64,000 nt of DNA from the NCBI RefSeq assembly GCF_023516615.1, contig NZ_JAMGBF010000087.1:1-64000 (forward strand), given 5' to 3'. The notes beneath the pieces are model-generated. The model saw only the letters and a program-made list of their open reading frames with translations. It had not been told where the DNA came from and made no database searches. The translations under genes and the position numbers were made by a program. Numbering within the stretch: the stretch's first letter is position 1; each line of letters starts with the position of its first letter. This document shows, piece after piece, positions 27,943 to 36,408 of this stretch. This stretch comes from Streptomyces panaciradicis (GTDB lineage: Bacteria; Actinomycetota; Actinomycetes; Streptomycetales; Streptomycetaceae).

Positions 27943-29184
27943 TCAGCCGGGATACGGCTGAAATCTACCGGCCAGCTCACGGACTTGATCACGCGCCTTC
28001 TGAGTCTCCACCTCACCGCGCAGCACCTGTGCGAACAATGCGGCGATGTGAGACATCTCCTTCTCCCCCATCCCCTGGGTGGTCACCGCGGCCGTGCCGA
28101 GCCGCAGCCCGCGCGCGTCCGCGTGCGGCAGGGCGCAGCAGTCCAGCACCATCCCGGCCGCCGCGAGCCGCCCGCGCGCGGTGCGCCCGTCGACGCCGAG
28201 GGGCGCGGGGTCGGCGGTGATGAGGTGCGTGTCCGTGCCGCCCGTCGTCACGACCAGCCCCTCCGCGGCCAGCCCGGCCGCGAGGACCTTCGCGTTGGCG
28301 ACCACCTGATGGGCGTACGCGGCGAACGCCGGTGTTGCCGCCTCCCCGAACGCGACGGCCTTCGCGGCGATGGTGTGCATCTGCGCCCCGCCCTGGGTGA
28401 ACGGGAAGACCGCCCGGTCGACCCGCTCGGCCAGCTCGCCACCGCACAGCAGCATGCCGCCGCGCGGCCCGCGCAGCACCTTGTGGGTGGTCGCGCAGAC
28501 GATGTCCGCGTACGGCACCGGGCTGGGCGCCGCTCCCCCGGCGACGAGCCCGATGGGATGCGCGGCGTCGGCGATCAGATAGGCGCCCACCTCGTCGGCG
28601 ACCTCACGGAAGAGGGCGTAGTCGATGTGCCGGGGGTAGGCGATGGAGCCGCACACGATCGCCTTCGGCCGGTGGCTGCGGGCCAGGGTTCTGACCTGGT
28701 CGTAGTCGATGAGCCCGGTCTCCGCGTCCACCCCGTAGCCGACGAAGTCGAACCAGCGGCCGGAGAAGTTCGCGGGCGAGCCGTGGGTGAGGTGGCCGCC
28801 GTAGGGCAGGCCGAGGGCGAGGACGGTGTCGCCGGGCCGCAGCAGGGCGGCGTAGGCGGCGAGGACGGCTGAGGACCCCGAGTGCGACTGGACGTTGGCG
28901 TGCTCGGCGCCGAACAGGGCCTTGGCGCGCTCGACGGCCAGCCGCTCGGCGACGTCGACGATCTCGCAGCCGCCGTGGTGCCGGGCGCCCGGATAGCCCT
29001 CCGCGTACTTGTTGGCCAGCACCGATCCGAGGGCGGCCAGCACGGCCGGCGAGGTGAAGTTCTCGGCGGCGATCAGCTGCAGGGTCGTCGACTGCCGGTC
29101 GAGCTCCCCGAGCAGGATGTCGGCCAGCTCGGGGTCCTGCCGCCGCAGGACGTCGGCGGGTGCGGGGGCATGGGTGACCGGCAT
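27943..29184 (-). CDS. glyA: Serine hydroxymethyltransferase
   Basis: 413 residues; PLP enzyme converting serine and tetrahydrofolate to glycine and 5,10-methylene-THF. Visible motifs are LIAAENFTSPAVLAALGS, NKYAEGYPGARHHGGCE, the Asp of YLIADAAHPIGLV and the PLP lysine in VCATTHKVLRGPRGG. It departs from standard GlyA in places (SGSSAVLAAYAALLRPGD instead of SGSQANxAVY), so it is a divergent paralogue of the housekeeping enzyme type. ATG 29184 (MPVTHAPAPADVLRR) is the family-like start. Confidence 0.9.
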   Translation of the reverse strand: MPVTHAPAPADVLRRQDPELADILLGELDRQSTTLQLIAAENFTSPAVLAALGSVLANKYAEGYPGARHHGGCEIVDVAERLAVERAKALFGAEHANVQSHSGSSAVLAAYAALLRPGDTVLALGLPYGGHLTHGSPANFSGRWFDFVGYGVDAETGLIDYDQVRTLARSHRPKAIVCGSIAYPRHIDYALFREVADEVGAYLIADAAHPIGLVAGGAAPSPVPYADIVCATTHKVLRGPRGGMLLCGGELAERVDRAVFPFTQGGAQMHTIAAKAVAFGEAATPAFAAYAHQVVANAKVLAAGLAAEGLVVTTGGTDTHLITADPAPLGVDGRTARGRLAAAGMVLDCCALPHADARGLRLGTAAVTTQGMGEKEMSHIAALFAQVLRGEVETQKARDQVRELAGRFQPYPG

Positions 29185-29307
29185 GGTGGGCTCCGTACGT
29201 CGACGGTGACGTAGGACCAATGTAGGCCCGGTACTGGTGGGGCGCCCGGTCGTGAGGTCTCTTCCGGTGACCCGGTGAGCCCCTTGACGGTCCGTCCGCC
29301 ACCGCGG

Positions 29308-29943
29308 TCACCTGCGCGCGGGCACTCCGGTCAGCGCCGTCACCACCGGATCGAGCGCCTGGTGTATCTCGTCGCCGATGGACCGGAAGAAGCTCAGCGG
29401 CGCCCCGTACGGGTCGTACACCTCGTCCGCTTCCAGGGTGGGCGCCAGCAGCCACCCGCGTAGAGCCGCCGCCGCGCGCACCAGGGCCCGCGCGCGGACG
29501 ACTATGCCCTCCTCCAGCGGGGGCAGGGTCGCCGGGTCGATCGCGCGGACCAGCCGGGTGAACTCCTTCAGCGTGAAGGTGCGCAGGCCCGCCGAGTGGC
29601 CCATGGAGATGACCTGGGCGCGGTGGTCGCGGGTGGCCGTCAGGACGAGGTCGGCCATGATGACGTGCTCGTCCAGCAGCTCCCGCCCGGTGAACCCGGA
29701 GGCGTCGGCGCCGAAGTCGGCCAGCACGGCCTCCGCGTTGGCCTCCATGGGCGCGCCCTCGTGGCCCCAGGTGCCCGCGCTCTCCACGATCAGCGCGGCG
29801 CCCAGGACGCCGAGTCGCTGTTTCACGTAATGCCGGGTCAGCCGCTCGGTGATGGGCGAGCGGCAGACGTTGCCGGTGCTGACGTGGAGGATGCGGAAGC
29901 AGTCGCGCGGAAGCCCCACGAACGTCGTCGTGATCTCCGCCAT
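29308..29943 (-). CDS. Low-molecular-weight phosphatase family protein, nucleophile Cys replaced by Ser
   Basis: 211 residues with the fold signature of LMW tyrosine phosphatases. The P-loop reads V-S-T-G-N-V-C-R-S-P (residues 21-30), where the active enzymes have V-C-x-G-N-x-C-R-S-P: Ser22 stands where the nucleophilic Cys should be, while Cys27 and Arg28 are kept. The acid motif DPYG (Asp177) is also kept. ATG 29943 lies behind GGGGAAGG; the N-terminal 17 residues precede the first strand. It sits between sua5 and glyA. It is probably a binding or regulatory pseudophosphatase unless it uses other chemistry. Confidence 0.88.
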   Translation of the reverse strand: MAEITTTFVGLPRDCFRILHVSTGNVCRSPITERLTRHYVKQRLGVLGAALIVESAGTWGHEGAPMEANAEAVLADFGADASGFTGRELLDEHVIMADLVLTATRDHRAQVISMGHSAGLRTFTLKEFTRLVRAIDPATLPPLEEGIVVRARALVRAAAALRGWLLAPTLEADEVYDPYGAPLSFFRSIGDEIHQALDPVVTALTGVPARR

Positions 29944-29984
29944 GCCTTCCCCGTTGCCTATGCCACGCCCCGCGTCAGGGGCCG

Positions 29985-30632
29985 TCAATTGGCCACCTCG
30001 AGGTCCGGTACGACCTTGCGCAGCTCCTCTGGCGACAGCGCGCCCTCCCGCAGCAGCACCGGCACCGGTCCGCTGACGTCGACGATGGAGGACGGCACGT
30101 TGCCGGGGGTGGGGCCGCCGTCGAGGTAGACGGAGACGGAGTCGCCGAGCATCTCCTGGGCGGCGTCGCAGTCCTCCGGCGCCGGGTGGCCGCTGATGTT
30201 GGCGGAGGAGACCGCCATGGGGCCGACCTCGGTCAGCAGCTCGATGGCGACGGGGTGCAGCGGCATGCGGACGGCCACCGTGCCCCGGGTGTCCCCCAGG
30301 TCCCACTGCAGGGACGGCTGGTGCTTGGCGATCAGCGTCAGCGCGCCGGGCCAGAAGGCGTCGACCAGCTCCCAGGCCATCTCGGAGAAGTCCGTGACCA
30401 GGCCGTGCAGGGTGTTCGGGGAGCCGATGAGGACGGGCGTGGGCATGGCGCGGCCCCGGCCCTTGGCCGCCAGCAGGTCGGTGACGGCCTCCGAGGAGAA
30501 CGCGTCCGCGCCGATGCCGTACACCGTGTCGGTCGGCAGGACGACCAGCTCGCCACGGCGGACGGCGGACGCGGCCTCGCGCAGACCGGTGATGCGGTCG
30601 GTCGCGTCGTTGGTGTCGTATCGCCGTGCCAT
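29985..30632 (-). CDS. L-threonylcarbamoyladenylate synthase (Sua5/YrdC/YciO family)
   Basis: 215 residues. This enzyme makes threonylcarbamoyl-AMP from Thr, bicarbonate and ATP for t6A at position 37 of ANN-decoding tRNAs. YrdC features are LVVLPTDTVYGIGADAFSSEAV, KGRGRAMPTPVLIGS, WPGALTLIA, RMPLHP and MAVSSANISGHPAP. ATG 30632 (MARRYDTND) has GAGGAGG about 11 bases upstream. Downstream of prmC by 52 bp and upstream of the phosphatase-like gene, all in the same direction, as in other actinobacteria. Confidence 0.95.
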   Translation of the reverse strand: MARRYDTNDATDRITGLREAASAVRRGELVVLPTDTVYGIGADAFSSEAVTDLLAAKGRGRAMPTPVLIGSPNTLHGLVTDFSEMAWELVDAFWPGALTLIAKHQPSLQWDLGDTRGTVAVRMPLHPVAIELLTEVGPMAVSSANISGHPAPEDCDAAQEMLGDSVSVYLDGGPTPGNVPSSIVDVSGPVPVLLREGALSPEELRKVVPDLEVAN

Positions 30633-30684
30633 CTCTAGCGGGCCTCCTCGTACACGTGCTTCGGGCAAAGGATCCGTGCGGTGC

Positions 30685-31530
30685 TCACGGCAGCGCCTTG
30701 CGGGCCGTGGCGAACCGGGGGCGGTTGTTGAGGTCGGGGTGGTCGGCCGCGTCCGCCCAGCCGCGTTCCTCGGTGAAGATCCACGGCACCTGGCCGCCCT
30801 GGGTGTCGGCGTGCTCGATGACGACGACGCCGCCCGGCCGCAGCAGCCGGTGCGCGGTCCGCTCCAGACCGCGGATCAGGGTGAGGCCGTCCTCCCCGGA
30901 GAACAGGGCGAGTTCGGGATCGTAGTCCCGCGCCTCGGGGGCGACGTACTCCCACTCGGTGAGCGGGATGTAGGGCGGGTTGGAGATGACGAGGTCGACC
31001 TGGCCGTCGAGGTCGGGGAAGGCGTCCAGGGCGTTGCCCTGCCGCAGGTCGACCCGTGAGCCCTCGACGTTCTTGCGGGTCCACACCAGGGCGTCCTCCG
31101 ACAGCTCCACGGCGTGCACCTTGGAGCGCGGGACCTCCTGGGCCAGGGCGAGCGCGATGGCGCCGGAGCCGGTGCACAGGTCGACGATGGTCGGCTCGAC
31201 CACGTCCATGGCGCGCACGGCGTCTATGGCCCACCCGACGACGGACTCGGTCTCCGGCCGCGGCACGAACACGCCCGGCCCGACGTGGAGTTCGAGGTAG
31301 CGGAAGTAGGCGCGCCCGGTGATGTGCTGCAGCGGCTCGCGCTGCTCGCGCCGGGCGATGACCTCCCAGTAGCGGGCGTCGAAGTCCGCGTCCTTCACGG
31401 AGTGCAGCTCGCCCCGCTTCACGCCGTGCACGAACGCGGCGAGCTCCTCCGCGTCGTTGCGCGGCGAGGGCACGCCGGCGTCGGCCAGCCGCTGGGTGGC
31501 CTGTGCCACCTCTGCGAGCAGCAGGTTCAC
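30685..31530 (-). CDS. prmC: Peptide chain release factor N5-glutamine methyltransferase
   Basis: 281 residues (HemK). It methylates the Gln of the GGQ motif of release factors using SAM. The N-terminal helical domain is followed by the SAM fold IVDLCTGSGAIALALAQE and the substrate-Gln motif NPPY in DLVISNPPYIPLTEWEYV. VFVPRPETE is also conserved. The GTG start has a GGAG site close by. It is 41 bp downstream of prfA, its substrate gene, in the same operon. Confidence 0.97.
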   Translation of the reverse strand: MNLLLAEVAQATQRLADAGVPSPRNDAEELAAFVHGVKRGELHSVKDADFDARYWEVIARREQREPLQHITGRAYFRYLELHVGPGVFVPRPETESVVGWAIDAVRAMDVVEPTIVDLCTGSGAIALALAQEVPRSKVHAVELSEDALVWTRKNVEGSRVDLRQGNALDAFPDLDGQVDLVISNPPYIPLTEWEYVAPEARDYDPELALFSGEDGLTLIRGLERTAHRLLRPGGVVVIEHADTQGGQVPWIFTEERGWADAADHPDLNNRPRFATARKALP

Positions 31531-31571
31531 GCAAGTCCTCCGTGTCGTACTGGGTCGTGCGTACGTGCCTG

Positions 31572-32648
31572 TTACGCGGCCGCCAGCTTCGCCGCCGAGT
31601 CGGCGTCGACGCAGGCCTGGATCACCGCGTCGAGGTCGCCGTCCAGGACCTGGTCCAGGTTGTAGGCCTTGAAGCCGACGCGGTGGTCCGAGATGCGGTT
31701 CTCCGGGAAGTTGTACGTGCGGATCTTCTCGGATCGGTCGACGGTGCGGACCTGGCTGCGGCGGGCGTCGGCGGCCTCCTTCTCGGCCTCCTCCTGCGCC
31801 GCGGCGAGCAGCCTGGAGCGCAGGATACGCATCGCCTGCTCCTTGTTCTGCAGCTGGCTCTTCTCGTTCTGGCAGGAGGCGACGACTCCGGTGGGCAGGT
31901 GCGTGATGCGCACGGCGGAGTCGGTGGTGTTGACCGACTGGCCGCCCGGCCCGGAGGAGCGGTAGACGTCGATGCGCAGGTCGTTGGGGTTGATCTCGAC
32001 GTCGACCTCCTCGGCCTCGGGGGTGACGAGGACACCGGCCGCGGAGGTGTGGATGCGGCCCTGGGACTCGGTCGCCGGCACGCGCTGCACACGGTGCACG
32101 CCGCCCTCGTACTTCAGTCGCGCCCAGACGCCCTGGCCCGGTTCGGTGGCGCCCTGGCCGCCCTTGGTCTTCACGGCGACCTGGACGTCCTTGTAGCCGC
32201 CCAGCTCGGACTCGGTGGCGTCGATGATCTCGGTCTTCCAGCCGACGCGCTCGGCGTAGCGCAGGTACATGCGCAGCAGGTCGCCGGCGAAGAGGGCCGA
32301 CTCGTCGCCGCCGGCGCCCGCCTTGATCTCCAGGATGACGTCCTTGTCGTCGCTGGGGTCGCGCGGGACGAGCAGCAGGCGCAGCTTCTCGGTGAGTTCC
32401 TCGCGCTGCTTCTCCAGCTCCTTGACCTCGGCCGCGAAGTCCGGGTCGGCGGCGGCGAATTCCTTCGCCGTCTCGATGTCGTCGCCGGTCTGCTTCCAGG
32501 AGCGGTACGTGGCGACGATCGGAGTCAGCTCGGCGTAGCGCTTGTTGAGCTTGCGCGCGTTGGCCTGGTCGGAGTGGACCGACGGGTCGGCGAGCTTCTT
32601 CTCCAGGTCGGCGTGCTCACCGACGAGTTCCTCGACGGCCTCGAACAT
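31572..32648 (-). CDS. prfA: Peptide chain release factor 1
   Basis: 358 residues; recognises UAA and UAG and triggers peptide release. The GGQ loop is SSGPGGQSVNTTDSAVRITH (GGQ near residue 235), and the codon-recognition domain with a PxT-type loop lies before it. Domain 1 is helical (FEAVEELVGEHADLEKKL). ATG 32648 has CAGGAGC 6 bases upstream. Directly upstream of prmC and downstream of rpmE, the classic rpmE-prfA-prmC order. Confidence 0.98.
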   Translation of the reverse strand: MFEAVEELVGEHADLEKKLADPSVHSDQANARKLNKRYAELTPIVATYRSWKQTGDDIETAKEFAAADPDFAAEVKELEKQREELTEKLRLLLVPRDPSDDKDVILEIKAGAGGDESALFAGDLLRMYLRYAERVGWKTEIIDATESELGGYKDVQVAVKTKGGQGATEPGQGVWARLKYEGGVHRVQRVPATESQGRIHTSAAGVLVTPEAEEVDVEINPNDLRIDVYRSSGPGGQSVNTTDSAVRITHLPTGVVASCQNEKSQLQNKEQAMRILRSRLLAAAQEEAEKEAADARRSQVRTVDRSEKIRTYNFPENRISDHRVGFKAYNLDQVLDGDLDAVIQACVDADSAAKLAAA

Positions 32649-32754
32649 CTTGGGCTCCTGTACTGCGATGCGGAAGGGAAGGCGGGCGACCAAAAACGCC
32701 GGTCCCGGCGCGCCTGTGAGGGGGCGCGGCCGTGGACCGGCGGATTGGAGCTCG

Positions 32755-32979
32755 CTACTTCTTGGAGCCGGCCGCAGCCTTGCCGAAGCGGGCCTCGAAG
32801 CGGGCCACACGGCCACCGGTGTCGAGGATCTTCTGCTTGCCCGTGTAGAACGGGTGGCACTCGGAGCAGACCTCGGCGCGGATGGTGCCGCTGGAGATCG
32901 TGCTGCGGGTGGTGAACGACGCGCCACAGGTGCAGCTGACCTGCGTCTCGACGTACTCGGGGTGGATGTCGCGCTTCAA
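32755..32979 (-). CDS. rpmE: 50S ribosomal protein L31 (zinc-binding type)
   Basis: 74 residues. The start is TTG 32979, (M)KRDIHPEYVETQVSC, with AGGAG 6 bases upstream. Cys pairs in SCTCG and VCSECHPFYTGKQK make this the Cys-containing, zinc-binding C+ form, expected to be used when zinc is sufficient; the zinc-free paralogue is usually elsewhere under Zur control. The C-terminus is basic. It precedes prfA. Confidence 0.97.
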   Translation of the reverse strand: MKRDIHPEYVETQVSCTCGASFTTRSTISSGTIRAEVCSECHPFYTGKQKILDTGGRVARFEARFGKAAAGSKK

Positions 32980-33102
32980 GGTGTCTCCTAGTTTCGGGAG
33001 GGCGCCGGGTCGCCGCCGCGGGATGCGACACGCGTGAACCGGAGCCGACGTACCAGTCTGCCAGGACTGGGGCCATCCCCCCAAACCGGGGGCCCGGGCG
33101 AT

Positions 33103-34236
33103 CTATTCCACGACGCCCTTGGCGTTGCCCGCGGCGGTGTCCTTGACGGCGCTCGCGGGGATGGACCGGTCGTTCTTCAGGGCGTCCCAGACCTGCCGGG
33201 CCTTGGCCTTCTCGACGATGACGCGGTTGGGGTCGGCCGGGTCGTAGCGGACCGGCATGGTCACCATGCGCAGGTCGCCGGAGCCGATGCCCTTCAGGCC
33301 GCGTGCGAACGACATGAGCGAGTTCACGGAGCCGAGGTCGGAGTCGGTGGTGACGGTGCTGGTGGCGGTGTCGGCGAGGTCGTAGAGCTTCTTCGGGCTG
33401 GTGAAGATGCCGACGTGCTTGACCTGGTCGACCAGGGCCTTGACGAAGGCCTGCTGGAGCTGGATGCGGCCGAGGTCGGAGCCGTCGCCGACGCCGTGCC
33501 GGGTGCGGACCAGGCCGAGGGCCTGCTTGCCGTCGAGCCGGTGCGTGCCGGCCTTGAGGTCGAGGTGGCTCTGCTTGTCGTCGATGTTCTTGGTCGTGGT
33601 GACCGGGACACCGCCGAGTTCGTCGATGAGCTTCTGGAAGCCGCTGAAGTCGACCTCGAGGTAGTGGTCCATGCGCAGGCCGGTGAGCGACTCGACCGTC
33701 TTCACCGCGCAGGTCGCGCCGCCGGTGGAGTAGGCGCTGTTGAACATCACGCCGGAGGCGGCGTCGTGCTTGTCGCCCTTGGAGTCGGTGCACTCGGGCC
33801 GGTCGATGAGGGTGTCGCGCGGCATGGAGACCACGCTCGCCTTCTTGTGGCCCTTGTAGACGTGCACGATCATCGCCGTGTCCGAGCGGGCGCTGCCGTC
33901 GTCGGCGCCGCCGCCGAGCTTCTTGTTGCTGCCGGAGCGGCTGTCGGAGCCGAGGACCAGGATGTTCTCGGAGCCGTTGTCGGCCTTCGCCGGCCGGTCG
34001 GTGCCGAGGGCGCCGTTGATGTCGATGCTCTTGATGTTGCCGTTGAGCTTGAAGTACAGGTAGCCGGCGCCGGTGCCGCCCAGCACGACGATGCCCGCGG
34101 CGGTCCAGGCCATCAGGATCAGGGCCTTGCGGTGTTCGCTGCGCGGCGCGCGGCGGCGGCCCTTGGCGCGGTCGCGCCGGCCCTCGGTGCCGGTTCCGCC
34201 CGGTATGCCGGGCTCCGGCGTGCTCTCGGCAGACAT
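33103..34236 (-). CDS. LytR-CpsA-Psr (LCP) family wall polymer ligase
   Basis: 377 residues, type II membrane topology: a basic cytoplasmic N-terminus, one span at about 41-62, then an extracellular LCP domain. LCP enzymes transfer undecaprenyl-linked glycopolymers to peptidoglycan. Conserved pyrophosphate-binding residues are seen in ILVLGSDSRSG, ARSDTAMIVHV and SVVSMPRDTLIDRP, and the C-terminal part holds LDGKQALGLVRTRHG with DLGRIQLQQAFVKAL. It has good codon bias and a normal length. Neighbouring WecA-like activity could supply its substrate. Confidence 0.96.
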   Translation of the reverse strand: MSAESTPEPGIPGGTGTEGRRDRAKGRRRAPRSEHRKALILMAWTAAGIVVLGGTGAGYLYFKLNGNIKSIDINGALGTDRPAKADNGSENILVLGSDSRSGSNKKLGGGADDGSARSDTAMIVHVYKGHKKASVVSMPRDTLIDRPECTDSKGDKHDAASGVMFNSAYSTGGATCAVKTVESLTGLRMDHYLEVDFSGFQKLIDELGGVPVTTTKNIDDKQSHLDLKAGTHRLDGKQALGLVRTRHGVGDGSDLGRIQLQQAFVKALVDQVKHVGIFTSPKKLYDLADTATSTVTTDSDLGSVNSLMSFARGLKGIGSGDLRMVTMPVRYDPADPNRVIVEKAKARQVWDALKNDRSIPASAVKDTAAGNAKGVVE

Positions 34237-34364
34237 GTGCTCCTCGAATCTCGTCCGGTCGGATACCCCCTGCTTCCGGGGACAGGCCTCAAGAGGCGCG
34301 GCTGGTTACCGCTCCATCGTCGCCCCGTCGGGTCAGACGGCGAAACTCGGGAAAGGGTTGCACA

Positions 34365-34405
34365 ACGCTCTGTGCCCAATCCGGAGAGGATTGGACACAG
34401 AGCGT
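34365..34405 (-). terminator. Terminator between the protease and LCP genes
   Basis: An 18-bp stem (34365-34382 with 34388-34405, one G-U type mismatch) and five-base loop GGAGA lies 38 bp after the protease stop and before the LCP gene start. It separates the two leftward genes into different transcripts, so the LCP promoter must lie in 34237-34364. Confidence 0.85.
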
Positions 34406-34443
34406 GAGCATGCGCACCGGGGAACCCCGGCTCACCTGCGAGG

Positions 34444-36285
34444 TCAGCCGAAGATGTCGTACTGCTGGAAACCGGTACCGACCGACACTCTTGTGGCAAA
34501 GATCTCGCTCGTCGCCTTACCGGTGCCCTTGTACAGGTAAAGGGTGCCGCCGGACGTACGGGCCAGGAAGTCCGCCTTGCCGTCGCCGTTCACGTCGCCG
34601 ATCGCGTCGAAGGCGTTGTAGCCCGTCCAGGCGCTGCGCACCTTGATCCGGGACGAGAAGGCGCCCGTGCCGGACTTGCCGGTGCCCTTGTACAGGTACA
34701 GGTCGCCGGTGGACTTGTTGCGGGCGAGCAGGTCGGCCTTGCCGTCGCCGGTGAAGTCGCCCTTGCCGCGCACCATGTTGTACTGGTTCCAGCCGGTGCC
34801 GACCTGGACGCGGGAGGCGAAGGTGCCGTTGCCCTTGCCGGGGTAGATCCACAGGGTGCCGCCGGAGTCGACCGAGAGCAGGTCGGGCAGGTAGTCGCCG
34901 GTCACGTCGCCGGGGGCGATGATCCGGGTCCGGGTGGTCCAGCCGCTGAAGATCTTCGTCTTGGACCAGGAGTCGCTCGACGGCACGTAGTGCAGCCAGT
35001 ACATGTCGCCGGTGGAGCTCTGGCGCAGCACGAGGTCCTGGTAGCCGTCGCGGTTCAGGTCGGTCTGCAGGACCAGGTTCACTCCGCTGTACGACCCCAG
35101 CGACTGCCGGGCGGCGAACGCCGAGCCGGTGGAGTCCTTCTCGTACGCCTCCTTCGTCGAGGAGTTGCGCACGAACAGGTCGGCCTTGCCGTCCGTGTAG
35201 CTCAGGTTGGTGTCGTCGACGTTCGCGTAGGCGGCGCCGATGTAGGTGCTGACCTTCGAGAAGACGCTGTAGTAGCCCTTCGCGACGCAGTCCGTCACGC
35301 CCCAGGAGACGACGCCGACGATCCGGTTGTTCACGACGAGCGGTCCGCCGGAGTCGCCGTTGCAGGCTGCCTTCGTGCCCGTGTCGCTGCCGCTCTGCAC
35401 GCCGGCGCAGATCATGTGCCCGGCGACGTAGTCGGAGCCGTAGACGTTCGAGCAGGTCGAGTCGGCGTGGATGGTCAGCGTCGCCGACTTCAGCGTGTCG
35501 GAGATGTCCTGGCTGGTGGAGCTGGTGCGCCCCCAGCCGTAGACGGTGGCGCTGGTGCCGCCGGCGTACGAGGCGGTGTCACCGGACGTCGTCATGCGGA
35601 TCGGCGTCGCCTTGACCGGGGAGGCCAGGGTGAGGACGGCGATGTCGTTGTTGATCGTCGTCGGGCTGTACGACGGGTGGTTCCACTGCCGCAGGGGCAG
35701 CGAGACGGTGCCGCCGTGCAGGTCGGTGTTGCCGTAGCTGTCGGTGGTCGGCAGCTGGCTGGTGCCGGTCAGGACGGCGCCGTAGGCCTTCCAGTTGTAG
35801 CTCTTGCCGTTCTCGTCCTTGACGCAGTGCGCGGCGGTGAGGATCTTCGTCGGCGACACGACCGTGCCGCCGCAGAAGAAGCCGATGTCGTCGCTGGTGT
35901 CGGAGGACGTGCCGTTGTCGTCGTAGTACCACAGCTGCGCCATCCAGGGCGCCGTGGTGATGGCGGTGTCGGTGCCGCCGATGACGTACGGGCTGACCGT
36001 GGAGCCGGAGGTGGTGGTGCTCGCGCTGTACGACGACTTGCTGGGAGCGGCCTCCCCGGCGGTGCCGTCGGTCGCGAGGGCGCCCGCGATCCGCTCGGTG
36101 AGCGCGGCCGTCGAGACCGAGACGGTGTCGGGCTTGCCGGTCGGCGTCGGCACGGAGGTCGCGGCGCTGGCCGAGGAGGTCAGCACGGCGGCGCCGACGG
36201 CGGCGGCGACACCGGCGGCGGCGAGGGGCAGCACGAGACGCATCCGGCGTCTGTGACGACCGCTGCCGGACAGGGATGTGGACAA
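34444..36285 (-). CDS. Secreted trypsin-like serine protease with C-terminal FG-GAP/VCBS repeats
   Basis: 613 residues. Signal peptide: basic start, hydrophobic core, ASAATS cleavage near residue 42. A propeptide precedes the chymotrypsin-fold domain beginning VIGGTDT, with the triad His about 153 (LTAAHC), Asp about 214 (NNDIAVL) and Ser about 312 (GDSGGP). From about 370 to the end four to five FG-GAP-like repeats show D-x-N/T-x-D-G-x-x-D patterns (DLNRDGYQDLVLR, DFTGDGKADLLAR, DVNGDGKADFLAR), giving a calcium-binding beta-propeller. TTG 36285 with GGGGGGAAA upstream is preferred; ATG 36243 is the alternative. Confidence 0.92.
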   Translation of the reverse strand: MSTSLSGSGRHRRRMRLVLPLAAAGVAAAVGAAVLTSSASAATSVPTPTGKPDTVSVSTAALTERIAGALATDGTAGEAAPSKSSYSASTTTSGSTVSPYVIGGTDTAITTAPWMAQLWYYDDNGTSSDTSDDIGFFCGGTVVSPTKILTAAHCVKDENGKSYNWKAYGAVLTGTSQLPTTDSYGNTDLHGGTVSLPLRQWNHPSYSPTTINNDIAVLTLASPVKATPIRMTTSGDTASYAGGTSATVYGWGRTSSTSQDISDTLKSATLTIHADSTCSNVYGSDYVAGHMICAGVQSGSDTGTKAACNGDSGGPLVVNNRIVGVVSWGVTDCVAKGYYSVFSKVSTYIGAAYANVDDTNLSYTDGKADLFVRNSSTKEAYEKDSTGSAFAARQSLGSYSGVNLVLQTDLNRDGYQDLVLRQSSTGDMYWLHYVPSSDSWSKTKIFSGWTTRTRIIAPGDVTGDYLPDLLSVDSGGTLWIYPGKGNGTFASRVQVGTGWNQYNMVRGKGDFTGDGKADLLARNKSTGDLYLYKGTGKSGTGAFSSRIKVRSAWTGYNAFDAIGDVNGDGKADFLARTSGGTLYLYKGTGKATSEIFATRVSVGTGFQQYDIFG

Positions 36286-36354
36286 GGGTGTTTCCCCCCG
36301 GGGGCACAGGTGATGGGAGGGGCGGGATAGCACGCCCGTTCCTATCAGCGCCAA

Positions 36355-36394
36355 AAAGGCGCCCTCCGTCACACAGGTGACGGAGGGCGCCTTT
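36355..36394 (-). terminator. Strong terminator after rho
   Basis: A perfect 18-bp stem (AAAGGCGCCCTCCGTCAC at 36355-36372, complement at 36377-36394) with a four-base ACAG loop lies 15 bp after the rho stop. In the leftward direction it ends in five U (AAAAA at 36353-36357 on the plus strand). The stop of rho transcription therefore does not depend on Rho itself. Confidence 0.93.
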
Positions 36395-36408
36395 CGAGGC
36401 GGATGAGA

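Noticed and set aside
36286..36372. Upstream ATG as protease start
   Set aside because: It would place 29 non-signal residues before the signal peptide and lies within the rho terminator hairpin.
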